A stretch of DNA of 64,000 bases. Origin: Ptychodera flava. Lineage: Eukaryota > Hemichordata > Enteropneusta > Ptychoderidae. The translations under genes were made by a program, and so were the position numbers. The DNA lies in NCBI RefSeq assembly GCF_041260155.1, contig NC_091931.1, forward strand, positions 14,224,361 to 14,288,360, read 5' to 3'. Shown piece after piece: positions 63,501 through 64,000 of the stretch. The first letter of the stretch is position 1, and each line of letters starts with the position of its first letter. The notes under the pieces were generated by a model that saw only the letters and a list, made by a program, of their open reading frames with translations, made no database searches and was not told the origin of the DNA.

Positions 63501-64000
63501 TCACTTACAATCACACGGTGAATTCCTGTGTCAGAATCATGACAACAGATCTGTAGATTACAATACTTGCTGTGTTTCTTTTTTGCCAGACTGCTGCCAG
63601 AGCAGAAGCAAGGGGACCGGCAAACTTGTCCGGGAAACTGAAGAGAGAAAAACTCAAGTCCATGTTTCCCAAGTTGGACCCGGAAGCTCTGGATGAAATA
63701 TTTGAAGCGAACAAGTCAGTACATGAAATTGGTCTAACAATGTCATTGTGTTTAAGTTCGACTGTACCATCAAAAATGACAAAAGTGAACCATAGTTTGG
63801 TGACAGAAAGGTTGAACATACCGTGTGTGTTGGTGTCCACAGAATTTTATTGTTTGTTGAGATTTCCATGTCGTTATTTGATACAGATACAATGCAGAGA
63901 TTAGAGGAGCACTGCTGTTCAGTGTAAGGCTCAAGGCTTGTACTTGATTATATCTGGCCAAAGTGATGACTTCTTATATTTTTTCCATGTCCCAAATATT
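36384..64000 (+). CDS. N4BP2: NEDD4-binding protein 2-like (CUE, P-loop kinase; 3' end outside window)
   Basis: Vertebrate N4BP2 binds ubiquitin through a CUE domain, has polynucleotide-kinase-like ATPase activity, and ends in DUF1771 plus an Smr nuclease domain. Visible exons: 36384-36582, 49886-51179, 52522-52637, 53204-53292, 54354-54430, 55214-55384, 55745-60930, 61521-61667, 62211-62482, 63590-63714. All join in phase and give 2558 complete codons. Domains in order are a CUE at about residues 37-80 (split by intron 1), a low-complexity RGG/Q/S region, a P-loop kinase at about 480-640 (GLPGSGKST, STDEFF, DNTN, REP.TPWK), a very long charged region, a second CUE/UBA-like helical repeat near 1540-1580, and a third in exon 10. 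The protein is much longer than human N4BP2 (1770), mainly because of exon 7. DUF1771/Smr should follow beyond 64000. Intron 1 is 13.3 kb and full of repeats. Confidence 0.93.
37124..37271. repeat. Foldback with poly-C loop
   Basis: The left arm, with GCTGCAGTTTCGTA and CTTGAAGAT, is repeated in inverse as ATCTTCAAG and TACGAAACTGCAGC. The arms are about 55-60 bases, separated by a C-rich loop with a C run of about 18 (around 37197-37214). It is a likely foldback MITE in N4BP2 intron 1. Confidence 0.75.
38345..38705 (+). mobile_element. Family B MITE, diverged copy
   Basis: It aligns along its whole length with the intact copy at 12003-12362. Shared blocks include CTCTTTCAAAATCAAGAATA, a GGTACTA...CAAA.TACCCAA block, a TCAAAATGGCC block and CCCCGAGGC.CGTTCT. 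TTAA ends are lost. Same orientation as the other copies. Confidence 0.75.
38710..40680. other. N4BP2 intron 1 sequence, nothing recognised
   Basis: AT-rich sequence with no open frame of note. A short TIR-like ACAGACTTGG...AAGTCTA occurs at 39608-39627 without a partner. Confidence 0.5.
40918..41422 (+). other. Two-exon coding segment carried inside the Mutator-like element
   Basis: Block A (40918-41068) opens ATG and reads MSSAITPTKVSTTSVVSPKR, HETIYVVCEAHVAKCDNRRL, FKDGKKTLS, then reaches a possible GTGAAG donor. Block B (41211-41422), after the acceptor GAGTTGCAG, reads HAESGIDFAEKPPAVSTGGS, through KEEVVKRLVPSENQRPSKRV and IDTTNTKLMRSPYWPE, to a TAA. The two blocks join in phase. Cys and His spacing in block A hints at part of a small zinc-binding domain, but the family is not recognised. 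It may be host exons captured by the element or a remnant of the element's own gene. The donor is weak, so the splicing is speculative. Confidence 0.4.
41117..41182. repeat. 66-bp near-perfect palindrome
   Basis: It is centred at 41149/41150 on GCCTCCGTACGGAGGC. The inner 22 bases are perfectly symmetric, and symmetry extends with few mismatches to TAGCC...GGCTA. It lies inside the putative intron of the coding segment at 40918-41422 and may be a tiny nested foldback insertion. Confidence 0.85.
42008..42235. mobile_element. piggyBac-type MITE (TTAA, 228 bp)
   Basis: TTAA is at both ends. Terminal repeats are CCCTTTGAGCGCC (left) and the inverse of CCCTTTCAGTG (right). The left end resembles the CCCTTTGCGCCCC terminus of the full piggyBac at 20441-23314, so the two may be related. 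No coding capacity. Confidence 0.65.
42598..43096. mobile_element. TTAA-flanked MITE with perfect 17-bp inverted repeats
   Basis: The 499-bp element has TTAA at both ends and perfect inverted repeats, GGTGGCTGGAAAGGCTA and its inverse. The interior is very AT-rich and non-coding. TTAA suggests piggyBac or Kolobok. The GGTGG start differs from the local piggyBac and recalls the GGTAG start of family B. It looks young because the repeats are identical. Confidence 0.85.
44761..44940 (+). repeat. Tandem duplication, two 90-bp units
   Basis: The units start at about 44761 and 44851 and differ at only a few bases. They contain GTGCATTGCTGGGTACAAAG and AACTCAGTTTCCGTCATTG. Unit length is a multiple of three, so the minus strand stays open across both, but there is no other sign of coding. 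A recent duplication. Confidence 0.9.
45164..45187 (+). repeat. G-rich tract, possible G-quadruplex
   Basis: G runs of 8, 3, 5 and 2 are separated by single or paired bases in N4BP2 intron 1, on the coding strand. Quadruplex formation is an inference. Confidence 0.4.
46230..47452. mobile_element. DNA element built of 150-bp tandem units, AGTCCCCAC ends
   Basis: The left end AGTCCCCAC and the right end GTGGGGACT are exact 9-bp inverse copies. A hairpin with AGTCCCC and GGGGGACT arms sits at 46230-46258. A (GTCC)n/(GTGC)n tract at 46276-46327 leads into the tandem array. Such elements with a CCGTCCGT-rich start followed by CAGATATCTCAGAGATG-like sequence look like a non-autonomous DNA transposon. 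No target duplication could be fixed. Confidence 0.6.
46361..47290 (+). repeat. 150-bp tandem array, about 6 units
   Basis: Unit starts (marked by TT.ATTCAAA) are at 46361, 46511, 46661, 46811, 46961, 47113 and 47265. The first five are spaced exactly 150. The last two are spaced 152 because of a two-base insertion. Each unit contains the near-palindrome ATGGCCGCCTGGCGGCCAT. Because 150 is a multiple of three, a 291-codon frame (46266-47141) stays open as a 50-residue repeat (VIDMQVYLFCDTIQYGRLAA...). I regard the frame as a by-product, not a proven gene. Confidence 0.9.
47530..48000 (+). repeat. Possible dispersed repeat family D, copy 3
   Basis: TTGTCAACAATAACATTGAG (47818) and GAGACTGTAGCTGATA (47952) recall, in order, the landmarks of the copies at 3470 and 24560. 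The match is too weak to set ends. Confidence 0.3.
48529..48561 (+). repeat. (GTT)n microsatellite
   Basis: Interrupted GTT trinucleotide tract in N4BP2 intron 1. Confidence 0.8.
48700..49012 (+). mobile_element. Family B MITE, strongly diverged copy
   Basis: Shared blocks with the copy at 12003-12362 include AATTCAAAATGGC(T/C)GCCA, ATTGTAATATTTGAGAGTC and the TGAGGTGAATTCTGTCTTTA end. The 5' part is poorly matched. Confidence 0.5.
49180..49395 (+). repeat. Imperfect tandem duplication, about 130-bp period
   Basis: GACCCCAATATGAGTGCCAG at about 49201 recurs as GACCCCAATATAAGTGCCAG at about 49330. Both are followed by TGTGTA and TAGCTGTTGC(T/C)AGAAGC. Confidence 0.75.
49886..51179 (+). CDS. 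N4BP2: N4BP2-like exon 2 (CUE end, low-complexity region, Walker A)
   Basis: It opens with the last CUE helix (VETSIEALLKLGDSS). A disordered, Q/S/G/R-rich stretch (about residues 230-450) follows, with many aromatic-spaced repeats. The exon ends in VLCLLRGLPGSGKSTLAR, the Walker A loop of the kinase domain, at a GTAAGT donor. Confidence 0.93.
51185..52515. other. N4BP2 intron 2, nothing recognised
   Basis: ACATGTA-type short motifs recur (for example 51587-51597 and 52361-52374). No element or exon is supportable. Confidence 0.5.
52522..52637 (+). CDS. N4BP2: N4BP2-like exon 3
   Basis: It encodes HLVGNGIILSTDEFFITDGK and YEYEFDKLGEAHEWNKIR, the kinase segment with the STDEFF substrate-side motif. 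Confidence 0.93.
53151..53179 (+). repeat. (GAAT)n microsatellite
   Basis: Seven consecutive GAAT units lie just before the acceptor of N4BP2 exon 4. Confidence 0.9.
53204..53292 (+). CDS. N4BP2: N4BP2-like exon 4
   Basis: It encodes AKQAMEEWKTPIIIDNTNC and QFWEMKPYVAL. IIIDNTN is the conserved Walker-B-like motif of this kinase family. Confidence 0.94.
53815..54155 (+). mobile_element. Family B MITE, diverged copy
   Basis: It aligns with 12003-12362 through TGCCTCAAAACTGAAAGACT, ATCAAAAATAAAAATCAGGG, GAAATTCAAAATGGCTGTCA and GTATTAACTCTATACAGAAA. It ends near GTTAA. It lies in N4BP2 intron 4. Confidence 0.75.
54354..54430 (+). CDS. N4BP2: N4BP2-like exon 5
   Basis: It encodes AINYDYTVIIREPKTPWKYK and VKELA. 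The REP.TPWK motif is diagnostic for the N4BP2 kinase domain. Donor is GTAAGT. Confidence 0.93.
55214..55384 (+). CDS. N4BP2: N4BP2-like exon 6
   Basis: It encodes RNSHGVTAGKIKQMLERYDN and ends the kinase domain. The tail is lysine- and serine-rich (KKQEKSAKSISSN). Confidence 0.92.
55745..60930 (+). CDS. N4BP2: N4BP2-like giant exon 7
   Basis: One uninterrupted coding exon of 5186 bp, about 1728 codons. The start is highly charged, with poly-Lys blocks (AKKKKKKKKKKQQK-type at 56100-56135 and 56370-56405) and a 93-bp coding duplication. In the middle are conserved-looking segments (RPISFILCEEGGRFMPVFG near 57835, and the CUE-like NIKFLYRNFSKVTFEGVKEV at about 58425-58485 followed by DVDWAVDIMLE). 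The last third is acidic. Donor GTAATG at 60931. Confidence 0.92.
56142..56327 (+). repeat. 93-bp coding duplication inside exon 7
   Basis: Two near-identical units start at 56142 and 56235. Both begin QDVAVVAEPEDASEAKDE and continue KKPEDA.AEEK. In-frame and nearly identical at DNA level, so recent. It probably varies in copy number between individuals. Confidence 0.9.
60989..61080. mobile_element. Very short TTAA-flanked MITE (92 bp)
   Basis: TTAA is at both ends. The inner ends CCCATTTACCTCAATG and the inverse of CCTGTTCACCCCAGTG pair imperfectly. It begins 59 bases after the exon 7 donor. Together with the similar 282-bp element at 62767-63048 this suggests a family of CCC-starting, piggyBac-like miniature elements. 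Confidence 0.5.
61521..61667 (+). CDS. N4BP2: N4BP2-like exon 8
   Basis: It encodes ALSAGLFPHEDYIVNINYDL, then AKQIYQCWVQTLKKKADSYQ and KEMEEILKA, corresponding to the SAG...P.DL..QLH.SW segment of vertebrate N4BP2. Donor is GTCAGT. Confidence 0.9.
61960..62175 (+). mobile_element. Family B MITE, internally deleted copy
   Basis: Matches include GATATTTGAAATTCTAAATGG, ACCATCCCTGCGTTAACA, CCCCCACGTAAGTTGTAGAT and TGAGGCACATTCTATGTTAA. The middle is shorter than in the 360-bp copy. Confidence 0.6.
62211..62482 (+). CDS. N4BP2: N4BP2-like exon 9
   Basis: It starts DEALARELQKEEEEKMKGKK, followed by a Ser/Arg-rich linker and AESLKEIMDEQMALQISEND. The DEALA(R)ELQ and LKEIMDEQ.AL segments are typical of the region before the C-terminal domains. 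Donor is GTAAGA. Confidence 0.9.
62767..63048. mobile_element. piggyBac-type MITE (TTAA, 282 bp)
   Basis: TTAA is at both ends, with perfect 14-bp inverted repeats CCCTTTTCCTGCCA and inverse. Non-coding. It lies in N4BP2 intron 9. Confidence 0.85.
63049..63589. other. End of N4BP2 intron 9, nothing recognised
   Basis: Unstructured AT-rich intron sequence between the MITE and exon 10. No additional exon is supportable. Confidence 0.5.
63590..63714 (+). CDS. N4BP2: N4BP2-like exon 10 (CUE-like)
   Basis: It encodes TAARAEARGPANLSGKLKRE, then KLKSMFPKLDPEALDEIFEA and NK, a CUE/UBA-like helical pair. The donor GTCAGT at 63715 shows that the gene continues past the window. Confidence 0.88.

Noticed and set aside
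1-64000. tRNA, rRNA or other structured RNA genes
   Set aside because: No cloverleaf with A and B boxes or recognisable rRNA/snRNA core was found by eye. A covariance-model scan would be needed to exclude small RNAs.

Overview
The window is animal nuclear DNA. It is AT-rich, its genes are split by GT-AG introns, and short DNA-transposon relics are frequent. Gene content (a SEPT6/11-type septin, mitochondrial processing peptidase beta, a NEDD4-binding-protein-2-like protein) and repeat style suggest a marine invertebrate, probably an invertebrate deuterostome such as an acorn worm or lancelet. That placement is an inference from gene similarity and general repeat character. The sequence alone does not name the species.

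Layout. Positions 1-18.2 kb are gene-poor. They hold dispersed repeats, a mariner-like relic (3919-4345), a foldback (4601-4764), a CpG-dense patch (6250-6435), a short Mutator-like element (6974-7278), an isolated LINE endonuclease ORF (8486-9439), a diverged tandem duplication (about 9680-12520) with a TTAA-flanked MITE inserted in its second half, and one orphan exon-like block (13889-14010). A 10-exon septin gene runs on the minus strand from 31008 to 18744. One of its introns holds a complete but frameshifted piggyBac element (20441-23314), and another holds an 866-bp hAT-like element (27696-28561). An intronless PMPCB gene (36144-34696, minus) lies head-to-head with a large N4BP2-like gene (plus strand, first ATG 36384). 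The two start codons are 239 bp apart. The N4BP2 gene runs off the right edge. Ten exons are visible, all in consistent phase, for at least 2558 codons. They include one exon of 5186 bp. The expected C-terminal DUF1771/Smr part lies beyond the window.

The genes are unrelated housekeeping or cytoskeletal genes: septin filament formation, mitochondrial presequence cleavage, and a ubiquitin-binding P-loop kinase/Smr-family protein. Only PMPCB and N4BP2 plausibly share control, through the bidirectional promoter, which carries a good DR1 nuclear-receptor site.

Most notable are the mobile elements. Two members of a family with about 22-bp terminal inverted repeats and exact 9-bp target duplications (6974-7278 and 40691-41693) look Mutator-like. 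The longer member carries an apparently two-exon, GC-richer coding segment, as a Pack-MULE would. At least six TTAA-flanked elements of several families, and a 1.2-kb element built from exact 150-bp tandem units that stay open as a 50-residue repeat, also deserve attention.
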